From Viola odorata (Eukaryota > Streptophyta > Magnoliopsida > Malpighiales > Violaceae), in contig OY829546.1 of NCBI GenBank assembly GCA_963691705.1, positions 444,001 to 508,000 of the forward strand: 64,000 nt of DNA. The letters are read 5' to 3'. Both the position numbers and the translations under genes were made by a program. Below, in pieces: positions 32,987 to 49,541 of the stretch. Every line of letters begins with the position of its first letter. Within the stretch, counting starts at the first letter, position 1. The notes below the pieces were generated by a model. It did no database searches and was not told where the DNA came from. It saw only the letters and a program-made list of their open reading frames with translations.

Positions 32987-35900
32987 TTATGAATCACTAT
33001 TTGATGTTGCTATCTCTGCTTTCTTAGCTTCATGTCCATTAGTGTCATCCAAATCACAGACTGGTGACTCCCGTTTCAAATTATGACTTTTGCTCGAGAT
33101 CGACTCGCCGGTATACGAATGAGCACTGCCATTAACTTTGACATCCTTCACAATGGCAGCTTTTGAAAGCTCACCATTGATTGAATACTCCACCACAATA
33201 GCTTTGGAATCTACTGCACCACAAGAATCCTTCACATTGCCGGAATCCCCAATCGAAGCAGAACTTGAATCAGAATCCACTGAACTCGTACTATCTGGAT
33301 CATCTACGGCAGATGAACATAACTGATGACCGAACCTCTGCACTGCATCCATCATGACCTCAGAGTCAACCCCAGAACATGATCCATTTTCATGTGAGGA
33401 AACACCATTAGAAACAGCTGAAGTTGACTCTAAATTTACTACAACACCCTCAAGACGTTCGCTTACAACTTCAGAATGATCCTCTGAAACAACGGATCCA
33501 GAAGTACTCAATGCCTCTGTTGGCTCCAGTGCAAAGGAGGATTCAACCCTTTCTTCTGTGCAAGAATCCAATTCCATTTTGACCATTTGTTCCTGCTCCT
33601 TCTTCGAAGACTCATCGTCTCTAAGACATGATGGTCGAACAGAAACCCTGCCCAATATCAATTTAAAAAGACATCTAAGCACCACCACAAGATTTCCCCA
33701 AAATGCTGTCTATTTGAACAAGATACGCATGTCCCACCCACACCAATCAATGCATACTGATATTAATTGTTCAAAAAGAGAAACCAGAAACACATCAAAG
33801 GTCTCTTTTTCATTTCATGCCGCAAATTGGCAAAAACACACAATATCTACTCATACAACCACAAGTCAGGGAATGCAAACAAGCATGCATTAGCAATCAA
33901 AGGAGACAACCAACTAGGATCAGTAGGAATTATCAATTAACATTGAATAAAAACATATTGAGAATAGTGATATATAACACTGTGAGAAAATCAGCAAAAG
34001 ATAATGATCAAATGAATACCAAAGTGGAATTTGAATAAATCCTATCCTAACACATTCTAAAGCAGACTATCACACTACAGAAAACAAAATAACAATATAC
34101 AGAAAAATAAGTAATAAGATAGTGGAGGTTAGCTAGAAACAAATGAAGATTATTAGCCTTTATACCTGCTATATAAAAGCATATATGCCCCCTGAGAAAG
34201 CACCTCTTCCAATTCAGCACTTGCAACCTGAGAAAATTATCACAATAGTTAAAAGGCAAGTAATAGTTCAAATAACTGACATTCATGGTGAAGAGAAAAT
34301 AAGAGAACTTGCATATACACACACAGCCATAGAGGGAACATATACCTTACAGTCATCAATTCTATACCAGTTTCCATGGAAATCCTTGGTATAGCAGATG
34401 TAATGACCAAAAAAAGATGCATTTAGCATGTCCACATGGACAACAACTGCATATAGTTTGTACACATCTGAACCATCTCCTTCCTCACTCATGTAGGGGC
34501 TGAGATCCAATGTCTCAGGAAAAGTAACCCTTTTGTTAAGTTTCCCAAACCTCCCACTCTGCAGAATTTTGGCAACAGATGCAGTAAAACAAAGTGAATC
34601 TTCAGCAATAATATATATTAAATTTAATGTTTTATCACAAAAAGACCGTCCAGCTTAAGAAATGGATTAATTTAGAATTTTTTTGAAATCCATACAAGAG
34701 GTCCACAGCTCAAACCTGAAATCTTTTTAAGGCAATAGTAAGAATATTTGGAGCCCGTCGAATGGTAAGACGCTTCCATGCCTTGACATAGTCATTACAC
34801 CTATGGCAAGAATAATATCAGATCGGATTCAAGCATCAGGAGGAGATAAACCCATGGTTATGCTACTACAGAATACCGAGACTATTGTGATAGCTGGTTA
34901 CTTAAAAGTGAATGTCGAAAACTGCTTACTAAAAGAATATGCCTAGAAGAGTGTTTGTACAAGCTTACTCATATCAAATGCATATGGCGATTCATGGTAA
35001 GAAGACACAAGATTCAAAGTCAATGAACCAATGTCTTGAGCTTCAAAATACTAGATAAAAGCCATACCCATCACATTTGTACATATTGTCTCCATGAAGC
35101 GTCTCCTTGTCTGTGAATTGATCAAGGCACTCCTCCAAGGATACACCATCCCCATGAATTTCAACTGTTAAATCCATCATATTTTCAAGCTGATTTGAAG
35201 TTTTATTGCATTTTGCGCATATAACCTAAGATGTCAAAAGAAAATATATATCAGATCTGTTAGTACATGAACCAAAAGATGAGGCAGCGCTAGTTTAAGT
35301 AAGTACATAGATTATTGATACTCCCTCTGTTTTTTATTATTTGACGCCTGTACTGTAGATACGCATATCGAGGAAGCCAGATGACGCACTATTTGACCTC
35401 AAGATGAGGCAGTGCTAGTTTAAGTAAGTACATAGATTATTGACCTCAAGATGAGGAGTACTAAACAAGACCATGCCATACATTAGTTGTTACTAAGCAA
35501 GACCATGCTAAACTCACAACGTAAATCCTATAATGATGGGAATAATAATACTATTCACAAAACACAGTTTAGGCAAACGCCCGCTAAAAAGAAGAAATCA
35601 TTGCCTAAAGTGGGATATTCCACAACTGTTTTCTAAATGATCACTAAAGTGTATAAAAGACTGAGATCCCAATGGTCTTCCCTAATCCCCATCAAAGTTT
35701 ATTCACTAAGGTATATTCTACATCCAGCTTCTCAAACAATAAAGACAACTTCAGTTGCTCCTCTTTTGATTTTCACGAATTGGTGCAACCAAGAGAAGAA
35801 CAATTTACTGAAGCCAAAGTAACATGGCATCCAAAAGTTCCCGCTAAAACTTCTAAGACAAGAATATGGGAACTACAGAAAGAAAAATTAACATGAAATC

Positions 35901-37943
35901 AACAGGCATTCGCCTATTTGATGCATAACCTGAGATTGAAGGTGACCACCAAATATATGCTGAATAATAGTTGTCTCTTGTGTGGCAGGATTGACAGCTT
36001 TTTCACCTCCAAATTCATCAAGGCACACAGATTGCATTGTATCAATGGCAAACCTACAAAAATCCAAAAAAGATTTGCATTATCACGGTGTGTATACCAA
36101 TGGAGAAGGCAATCCACTAGCAAACAAGTTCCTTCTTGAGGCCCTTTTAGCCCTTTTTACATCTCACAAATGACATCATTGATGAGTAATAAATAAAAAG
36201 GTCTAATAGATCAAACGAAAATAATATGAACCTCATGAACTCGTGAGCATCCTCCTGTCTTCCATAGCCAAGATTACCACCAATATTAGGTAACCGAGAG
36301 AGAATATTCATTGGTGAAAATGGAAGAGAACTTTGGCTTGCTCTTTCAACATGGCCTTGAAATACACAGAGAAAGCACCAATCATTACGTCTGCCTGAAA
36401 AGGAAAACAAAAAGGTTGTGAAGAGTGATGAATCTTGTCCAAGCTTCCACTTAGAGGTAGAATGAAAAGAAAAATAATAATAATTAAAAGAGGCAGACTT
36501 ACATTCTCGCTGATGGCCACTCTGCAACAAGAAAGCAAAAAGTGGCCGCGTGTATGTGAGACATTGTAGAACCACATTAGCAAAGCAACTGTACAGAAGA
36601 GAAAATGAATATTTGAATAAAATAATCGTGAGAGAGAATATGGAAGTGCAAAATAGAATATAACATAATTACCATACATTAATGCTAGTGTCACATGACT
36701 TATTTATAAATAAAGAGAGCGCAAGTATTAAACCTGTTTCCACAATTTAAGAGCCCACAAGGAGCAAATGCTGGCTTGTCTGAGTTGTAAAGTTTGATAA
36801 ATTCCTCGTAAGGGAAAAGAACCTGATAATATCAACATAGATTACTGTTTCTCTTTGTGTAATAACAACAAGAATCACCTAAAATATCTAAGTGGTAATC
36901 CAAAAAAAAGTCGAAATGAAAGGTAGTACCTTTCTAGGCTTCGTTATAGGCTTCAATTTTCCCGTCGGAGGAACAAGTGCAATACCTGAAAACCTTCTAC
37001 CCCCACCAGCTGATGCTTTGAGTCCAGCATTTCCGCTGGCAGTCAGAGCTGAGTTTAATTTCCCAAAATCCTTGCATTCTGACTTATGCCCAGAGTTCCA
37101 ATGTGCTCCTTGGCATCTCGTGGAGCTACAAATTATTAAGTACAATAAAAGAGTCTAAATCTTCAGAACATCTATACAACTTAAAAGGCTGAAACAGAAA
37201 CAACCCTTAAGAAATGCGCCCTAATTCTAGCTACCAACCCTGAAGGTCAACGATAGTAGCCAAATCAAATCAGTGCAAACGGAAAATGGATGGTACAAAA
37301 GACAGAGCAGACAAGTGACCAAGAACTGACAAAAACAGAGAAATGCAATAACAATAAAACAGGAAGTACCTTGTCCGGTTACCTTCTAGGATAGAAGCAT
37401 TTTGAAAACATGATATCAAAACCCATTATACTTAACTTGAATCAATAAATATCTGACCTTTCTATAGCCATATCGTACAGCTAAATTAGCTAGTATATCA
37501 ATAGCGGTTAACAATTCATGAAGAGGGAAAAAACTCTATAAACACTCTTGATGATGACAGTTAGTTTACCACCAAGCAGATAATCTTTACAGTTACTGAT
37601 ACCAAGGAGCCAAAAAATGAAACTTCGATATAAACAAGGCGCAAAAGTGGCAGTACCAGTATCTGACGGATTTGCAGCGGGAGCATTTCTTAGTGCCAGG
37701 ATTGACACAATTGGCGCAGACGTAATCCTCAGCTTCAAGAGGATGAATAAGTTTTTCTGTCATTGCGTGATTATTACGAAGATCACCACCAGCACCGTTG
37801 TTACCCTCGAAATTGGCGTCGACCTCGAAGTATTTTGACGCCACTTTCTTGACGGCGAATGACAATCCAACCACAACCGATAACACACTGACTATCAGTC
37901 GGACGTACCAATTCAGATCCGACGATGTTCCCCCGACATGCAT
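32987..37943 (-). CDS. MYND-type ubiquitin carboxyl-terminal hydrolase (UBP18/19-like)
   Basis: Eleven exons (37,943-37,657, 37,125-36,930, 36,822-36,734, 36,588-36,503, 36,394-36,232, 36,053-35,930, 35,225-35,068, 34,800-34,716, 34,558-34,346, 34,227-34,166, 33,647-32,987) join to 707 residues. An N-terminal membrane anchor ([16 protein letters not shown]) precedes a MYND zinc finger ([21 protein letters not shown], continuing [10 protein letters not shown]). The USP fold follows: the Cys box LLNCGNSCF has catalytic Cys 192, a CxxC pair lies in VICAKCNK, and the His box [19 protein letters not shown] has His 448 with Asp 464. The tail is Ser/Asp-rich. This is the plant UBP15-19 group; the length and anchor favour UBP18/19. 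It removes ubiquitin from proteins. A MITE lies in intron 6. Confidence 0.92.
35321..35458. mobile_element. Rearranged Stowaway MITE in UBP intron 6
   Basis: TA repeats flank it at 35,319-35,320 and 35,459-35,460. The left part (CTCCCTCTG... to about 35,400) is MITE sequence. The right part (about 35,401-35,458) is a second copy of the adjacent host intron (AAGATGAGGCAGTGCTAG...), followed by CCTCAAGATGAGGAG. The duplicate at position 1-134 of the window lacks the whole insertion and has the unbroken site GATACTAAAC. Confidence 0.8.
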
Positions 37944-40900
37944 CTACCCGTCGATCATATACATACGCATATGGAAACAAACAACAAATTTATTCTTAAT
38001 TGTTCAGAAATACAAATAAATAAATGAATAACTGAATGCGTGTGGGTGTCGAGGTTGAGGAATTGGAAGAAAATCAAACGTAGGGTTTTGAGTGTTCTTA
38101 TTATTGGCAGCAGGATTTGGGGGAAAACGTAGGTGGGCCCCTGATCCTTTTTCTAGCACTCTCTCTGTGCTTCTTTATTTTTCTTTCTTTCCTGTGCTTT
38201 TATTTGTTGTTGATAAAATAAAATAAAAAAATAGTATTGAAGTGTTGTGGAACTGAAAAGGGCCACGTGCTGTGAAGCGTGAGCTAAGCTAAGTGAGTAT
38301 CACGGCACATCAGAGGAGAGAAATGTAATTTTCCACACCGGATGATTCCATCACATGCTTTTCGTTTCGTTTCGTTTCTCTCTTTTTCTTTTCTCATGTA
38401 CTTCACAACAACTAACAGCTATTTGCTAACGATGGGCCTTGTCATGTTTTCGCAGGATCAAGTTGATAATGAAGGCAATCCCAATTACAATTAATAAAGG
38501 CCCAGTTTAATTGCAGAAAGGCCCTTCACTGGAACTAAGGGATATGTGGACCGGGCATTTGAACTTAATGACGGACCAAACTTGTGCAATTGGGCTACAT
38601 CATTAAGTTAGCCCAGGAAGACCGCTCATTGAATATAACTAGAGCTATTACGGTTGCTCTAGCGATAAAAGAGTAGCAGAAACTTTTAAAAATTATTATA
38701 AATTGAGTAAGAATTAAGAAATGGGACATCTAAAGGTAAATCAAAACACATGATTAGTAAAAGATGAGATTCATTGAATTTGGTGAAACAATCTGGATTG
38801 TAGCACTGAGCCAGTCATACTCTTACACGTGTCCACTTGTTGCTACGTTTCAAGGAATAAGCAACTTAGCTAGCCTTTTAATGCTACATTGCTAATCATC
38901 TTTAATTATGCCATTTTATCCATTTAATTAATGTGGGCCCGGCAAGCGCATTTCGTGAAACCTGAAAGCAGATCACTAGTAATTAATCTCTATCTTCAGT
39001 AAATAATAGTCGGAAGGGCTCCGGATTAAAAGGCTAGCAAAGCAGGAAAACCCGGAGTGGTGTTGTCCACTGTCACTCCATCCCATCCAATCTTGGTCCC
39101 ATGTTTCATGTTTGAGATCTTCTACAACTAACTATTATCCCATTCCCATATATTGTACGGACCTATTCTTTGTTCTTTCGCGTCGCATGCATGCATGATC
39201 CATGTTCAAACTCTCGAATCAATCAGCACTTTGGAGTCTTTGATTATTCGAGGGTTCTAATTTGTGATTATTTGAAGTGTACCAACCATTGGTTCTAACA
39301 TTCAATGACTTCTTTTGTTTTTTCTCCTTAAAAAATGAAAATATTGTCTTGCACATTTACAATAAGAAAGGAAGAAACATTCTTTTTTAATTCCCTCTTT
39401 CACAAGGAAACTTCGCACGTTGACCTCCATTGAACATGGGCCTAACTACTATTTTTCACCCAAAAACGGCTCTACGGCTAAGCTCTAGATCATAAAATAG
39501 TGGTTTTATTATTTTAATTATGTTTTTTTTCCTTAATTGGTGGGGGCCAGGGGAGTATTATTGCATTAGCATATTGGTTAGTCGTCTACATCAGTAATTA
39601 ATCATATGATTGGTTGATAGGAAATGGTTGGCGTTCCTTAAAAGGTGCCCGCCCAGGAAGCATGTGAAACCCACTGCCCCTAAATTTCTAAGTAAACCCT
39701 CTCATCCCTTTCGAACAGCACATTAGATTTATAAACCGTATTTGTTTTAAAGCTGATACTTCATGTTTTTTCTTATTTTACGATGAAAAGGAAAATAAAT
39801 AAGAGGGTTGGTCAAATTCTAAACAAGAAATATCTATATATAAGAGCGATCGTTTTAATCACTAGTAGATGAAATTAGAATGATGTTATTGTTATAAAAA
39901 AAACACATTAAATGGTGTCTGTATTGCAAGATAAAGGAAAAAAGAAAAGGAAAAGAAATTAGAAGGCTGCGATCCCAGATGATGAATGTGCACGAAGCAT
40001 TAGTATTACTTTTCTGAAGTTTTAATATTAGTAATGTTTATCACGGCGAACATAGTACTCTATAGTCCAATCAGATATATATAGAGAGTGATTACTCGTA
40101 ATCAATAACTTTAACGTATAATTTCTTTATTGACATTACAATTAAGTGTGAACTCAAACCAATAAAATGATTATATGCGGATAGATTCATTTGAAGTTTA
40201 TTTCACCATTATTACCAAATTTATAGTATTTTTAAAATTTATAAACACCAACCTTCTCATCGAACCAAAAGTAATGTATAATACCTGTTGTGGCTATGTG
40301 GTCGTCCGGTTGAAATTTGCCACGTACAACACAAAAAGAAGAAGAGGGTAGGGACACAAAGGTAAACGTGTCAGATTAACAGCCTCGTTGGTCGATCCAT
40401 GCAATTTTTTCTTTTTTTTATTATCTTGTTTTGGGATTGAGGAACTCGCAAGATTAAATACAGCATGAGAATTATTTAGTTTTATACTCACACCCATACA
40501 CGATAAAAAAGAAAAATACGTTTCTCGAATTCGTGAAACTTGAAATTGATAACTCTTGGGGAAATATAAATGAAAAAAAACTATCTAATTAATAAGTAGG
40601 GGTGATAATTTAGTTTGAATCCTGTATATATGATTTATTGGTATCGGTTAAAATGGGATCGGAATTAAATTCAGATAGATTCAAAATAAACTCGAAATTC
40701 ATTTAAAAAAAGAGATTTTTTTTACTTGTTTTGTTTTTGTGTATCAATAAATTGCTGTTAAAATTCACGACTTTAATCATGACCATGAGCCCTTCTAAAC
40801 CCTTTATTTTCCCTAAAATTGAACATCCACAAACCCTTCATTTCATTTTTAAAAAGTAAAATTGATTCCAATTTAACGGGGTCTAATCTCGAACCTATAT

Positions 40901-41028
40901 AACTTGATGAATCTAGATCAGGACTCATTTGATAATCTTGTTAATTATCAAGACCCGACTTATAGTCTCATTTTGCTACACCTATTTGTGAGTGATTAAC
41001 ATTTTTTACAATTTAATTAATTATTGTA
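37944..41028. other. Upstream region of UBP and intergenic DNA
   Basis: The first few hundred bases are the presumed UBP leader and promoter. The rest is AT-rich with no supported gene; a 67-codon frame at 40,497-40,294 has no recognisable motif. Confidence 0.55.
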
Positions 41029-41155
41029 CTTCCTCTGGTTTCAAATAAATGACTTTCTCGCATCCCAATATTCAGTAGGTTTAACACTAAAAATACAAGT
41101 AAAAGCTACCGTAAAAGCAAAAGCTAAAACGACGTTTATTTAGAACCGGAGGGAG
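41029..41155. mobile_element. Stowaway derivative, 127-bp subfamily
   Basis: Ends CTTCCTCTGG and CCGGAGGGAG are flanked by TA. The interior (ATGACTTTCTCGCATCCCAA and GTAAAAGCAAAAGCT) is that of the 259-bp family with the middle missing. The copy at 59,813-59,939 has the same length and deletion. Confidence 0.85.
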
Positions 41156-42118
41156 TATGGAATAATCACTCGCTGAGAATACTATACAAGTTAGTTAACC
41201 AATCAAGTACGGACACCAGTTATTTTAGGCGGATAAGTTAATTAAAGTATACATGAACCTTAATGAACTAATCTAGTTTGAAATACACTTATCTTAACCC
41301 AATAAAACAAAATGCTAAAATTTGGTTAACTTCTGTAGTAAGTTGATTTCAAAGCGTACCTTTAATTTAATAAGTATAATTATTAAATCTTTTTGCAGCG
41401 AGCAGTGTGCGTCTATTGAGTTAAAATCTTGATAAGTTGGTGTCTTTAAGGAATTGTATGCAAGTCTTAAATGAGTATGACTTGAAATCAAAAGAGTATA
41501 ATTTTGCAAGTTAAATTCTTACCATATATTCTTGGATTTTTTTTCTTCATAAATGCCAAGTTTAGTTGAGATTAGCATCTGTTAACAGTCTAAGTCAATG
41601 CGTTTAATTAGTGGTTTTATTTTATTTTATTAAATAATTGTCTTTACCTTCTTCTATTTTATTTAAAAAACAATACTTGTTTTACGGAGTATGCTTGTAA
41701 TTAATTGTAAACGTAAACCACGTGGTCCGCTTTGATTGGTTGAATGGTATATTCCATATTGTCTCCGTGGTGGTGAGTCCCGTATCACACTCATCAAAGT
41801 TTCTTGCACTTAATTAAATTTACTAATCCATTTATTAGGGATTCTGTCCCCCTCCAATCATCCCCATCTCTGTTAATTTCTGGACCGGGCTGAATTATGT
41901 TTTTTACGAGGCCCATCTATTAATAAAAGATGAATCGTTGTTAGCGTGTTCATATGAATAGTTCAATTAAAATATATTTATGGTGACAGAAAATGAGCGG
42001 TAGATACTAGACACTGAACAACTGCCACGTGGACATAATCTGACGTGTAAAAACTCGACAAATTGCATACCATGTTTGTTTGTTTTTAAAATAAATAAAT
42101 AAAAATGTTAATCTTTTA
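41156..42118. other. Intergenic DNA
   Basis: AT-rich, with no supported gene. Confidence 0.55.
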
Positions 42119-42354
42119 CTCTCTCAGTTTCTGAATAATTGACACTTTACTATTCCAGCACGCATTTCAAAGCGGTCGGAATAGTAACTATATGATCTCG
42201 AAAAAATTTGAATTTTTTTTTCAACGTACGTGAAGGATTAATATACGTTGTAAAAAAAATTCGGACTTTTTCGAGGTCATATAGTTACTATTCCGGCCGT
42301 TTTACAAAGCGACAGGAATAATAGCCAGCGACGATTATTCGAAAACGGAGGGAG
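42119..42354. mobile_element. Stowaway MITE, 236-bp subfamily
   Basis: TA-flanked, starting CTCTCTCAGTTT and ending CGGAGGGAG, with internal TAACTATATGATCTCG. It has the same length as 27,760-27,995 and lies in the opposite orientation. Confidence 0.9.
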
Positions 42355-42753
42355 TATTAATTAACACGTGTCTATGGCTAATGTCTTTGTGTGCATGGGG
42401 TGAGTCAGATGATCACATGGGGAATTGGTATAGACAAAGTCGAAATGCCAGAAAGAAAAGAGAAGGGAAATGGCTTAGTTGTTTTTGGTTCCATAAACTA
42501 ATAGCCACTTCCTATTTTTAATATTTTATTTTTATAAAACTAAAATCAACTCGTCACTCCATGTCCTTCCAACTAATACAAATTCAATGTCCTGTTTTAT
42601 AGTCTTTTTTTTTCTCAAAATAATACTAATTTATAGTCTCTTCATCTCAAATAAACGACGTTCAAACAATTTTTATAGGAATTACGGAAACAATTGATTA
42701 ATATTTTCAATGTATGTTTAAACCAATTATATTCAATGATTTTAATAAATATA

Positions 42754-43327
42754 TAGTTAAACCTCGATAAATGAATGCTCTTGGTACCAGCAAAAAATAT
42801 TCGTTTAGTGAGTTTATTTACTTATCGATAAATGAATATATTATTCATTTATCGATAAATGAATTTTTATTCATTTAGATAGTATTTTTACATTTTTATT
42901 TTTTCGTATGATTATTTATTTTACATTTAATGTACAAATACGTATATAGACTATGTACATGCATCATGTACTTATAAGATTCTATGTATGGAATACTTAG
43001 AGACTAACACAATGTACCTAACCTACCTACAACTTTAGACGCTTTTTTTGTGAAGAAATGACTTCTTGTATGAACATTGTTGATTGGAAGAAATATTTTT
43101 GTTTTTAGGATAAATAAATATATATATATATATATATATATCTTATGAATTTTAATGATTATTCATTTATATTTACATGGGGTCTTTAAGGATTCAAAAA
43201 AAATTATTCGTTAATGCATTTAGCGAAGTTATTCATTTAGCCCATTTGCCCAAATCGGGACCGGAGAAAATTATTCATTTGGCGAGGTTATTCGTTTATC
43301 GGACATTCATTTATCGAGGTTTAACTG
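42754..43327. mobile_element. Emigrant/pogo-like MITE
   Basis: Terminal repeats TAGTTAAACCTCGATAAATG and CATTTATCGAGGTTTAACTG (inverted) are flanked by TA at 42,752-42,753 and 43,328-43,329. They resemble Arabidopsis Emigrant (CAGTAAAACCTCTATAAAT), a Tc1/mariner-type MITE. Left-end base 1 is T instead of C. The interior repeats ATTCATTTATCGATAAATG-type palindromes and has an (AT)n run at about 43,121-43,141. There is no transposase. Confidence 0.8.
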
Positions 43328-45407
43328 TAGTCAACCGACGTTAATTTTCATTTTTTTATACATTAAAAATAGTAAAAATGACAATTATTTAAGGACGATA
43401 ACAAAATTGATTTGGAAGTCATTTTTTTTTAGTATAATATTTTATATTTTAACCAAAAAAATAAACTATACTATTTTATATTTTAGTTTTCATAAAGGTA
43501 CCGAAATGTCCTAACTAATTGTAACCGATTTGTTGTTGCTCATTTCAAATCATTGGGCCTTCTTTAAGTTTATAGTATTTTATTGTTACCATTATTATAA
43601 AATTATAGGTAGCAAGTAGCGTTGGCACCATAAGTTAATAACTCCACATAAAACAGAAACAAATATACTATTCCCATCCCAAGTCCGAACTATAATGGAT
43701 TTCTTAAATAATTAACTACATATTAAAAGAAACTTTAATACTAGTAAAACAATTTAAGTAGCCTGATTAATGACAAACGTATCAATAAAAACTCGAGCTT
43801 AAATTTTAGCTCATAAATATGTTGTTAATTAGTAATTTTCTTATTTGATGAGAATGGAATCCATTACCTTTTAATTAAAAATATTAAAATTAAAGCTATT
43901 AATTAGTAAGAATTTGAGTTGGAGTTAAATAAAAAGAAAGAAAGAGAGAGGTTGTAGTGGGGAAGTAAGTACTCAGAGCTACACGCGGCAATAGGTATTG
44001 AACTCGCGATGACATGGCGCGTGAATTGACGCGCCATCCAACACACGTCACACCTAGGAATAGCAAATGGCGGGGAACAAGAAAACTTAGAAAAGCTTCC
44101 TCCACCATTTAAAAAATGAAGGAAAGCCCAGCATAGTAATAAGAAATTCACAGATTAACTGTCTCTGTTCTGTTATTTATATTTCTGCAAAGTAAAGGTC
44201 GGTTCCGTTTTATGAAAAGAAAGAAGGTTGGGATTACAGAGAGGAAAGAGAGAGCTCTAGAGCAATTTGTGGATTGAAAAATCTGAATAACAGAGAGGAG
44301 GAAGAGAGTGTTTTTGTTGAATCTGCAGAAAAAAAAAAAGAAGAAAAAACAAAACAAAAGTAGTATATATGCTTCTTGTCTAATTATTTTGACCTCCAAA
44401 TTTGCACATCACTCACATGCTCTCCTCTTTCTCTCTCTTTTTCGGGTTTCAACCATTGAAAAAACTATTGACTTGGTAGTTGAGCAGATTCCTGCCTCAT
44501 CATCAACCTCAGATCTACAGTGGAAAAGTTTTCCTTCCCCCTATCTCTCTCTCTCATTTCTCTGCAGAAAAAAAGCCAGACACTCTGCTCTTCAATCTTC
44601 TTCATCATTCCGTCGTCAAGGTTAGCTTCTTTTCACTCGAATTTCAATATCTGAACGTCTCGTTGGAGACAACTTCCTTTCAATCAACCAGCTCTTCTAG
44701 TATTCTTGATTAATTTCTTCTGATTAATTTGATCATGGATTACTACTGTCTAGTCTTTTATGGTGTTTCTTTATTCCTTTGAATCGATGGATCTTAATTA
44801 GGTTCTTGAATTATGTCAGTACAACATTAAAAAAAAGAATCAAAAGTATTCCATAATTGTAAAGGTTTTGACAATGACGTGTTACAACTAGTTCTGGTTT
44901 CATGTTGTCTAGTGAGTTGGCTGTGATGTCATCTTTTAAAATTAATTTTTCGTTGGTGCAATGATGGGGTTAGCATCCAAATTCTGAAATTCCATGTCCT
45001 TTTCTTGAAGTTCAACCGTTTTCTAGCTGAAATCACAGAATTTTCATCCTTTTCTTCTTCTCGGTGACATTAGTTCTGCACAGAGGACTCTGATATTTTT
45101 TAATCTTGTCACTTCAGTTTTCGTTAATTTGAGTGTTGTGCTCAATTCCAATCTCCAGATTATATTTTTGATTTTTCTTGTATATTTTAGTCCACACTGT
45201 ATTTAAAGAAAAAGATCAATTCTTGTATTTATCTTCAAGCCTAATCTCACTTTCATTGATAAACTACAGAATTTTGCAGAAACTGTTGACATCCTGGGGT
45301 TTGAACTCTGACCAGCACAGAGTTTTGAGGTGATGATGGATGTATTAATAGTAACGATTTTCGAGTTCTCTGGCGTTGTAGAAGCATAGGTTGGATGCAA
45401 GCAATTG
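43328..45407. promoter_or_regulatory. Intergenic DNA and AHK5 upstream/leader region
   Basis: From about 44,150 the sequence has CT-rich leader-like tracts (for example CTCTCTCTTTTTC near 44,430 and CTCTCTCTCTC near 44,550) and a CAAG-GTTAGC splice-donor-like site near 44,619. This suggests that AHK5 has a spliced 5' UTR. No other gene is seen. Confidence 0.4.
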
Positions 45408-49275
<3,868 letters not shown>

Positions 49276-49541
49276 TGTCTTGTGTAATTATTGCATTGTG
49301 AATATTAATGACAGAATGGTAGGAAAGTTTTGTAACAAATGTATAATGTTCTTTGCAGCCATTAGAAATATCTCAATAGAAGTTGTATAGATCAATCTCA
49401 TTCCCCTTTTCTTTTATATTTAGAAATTATTTTTCATTTCTTTCTCTTCAGTTAAAGTACAATCTCCTTACAACAACAGCACTCTACATTAATGTGGATA
49501 CTAGATACAGCTAAACTATACATGTAATTCTAGGAACTATC

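Noticed and set aside
42754..43327. A solo LTR
   Set aside because: The ends are inverted, not TG...CA, and the flanking duplication is TA, which fits a Tc1/mariner-type MITE.
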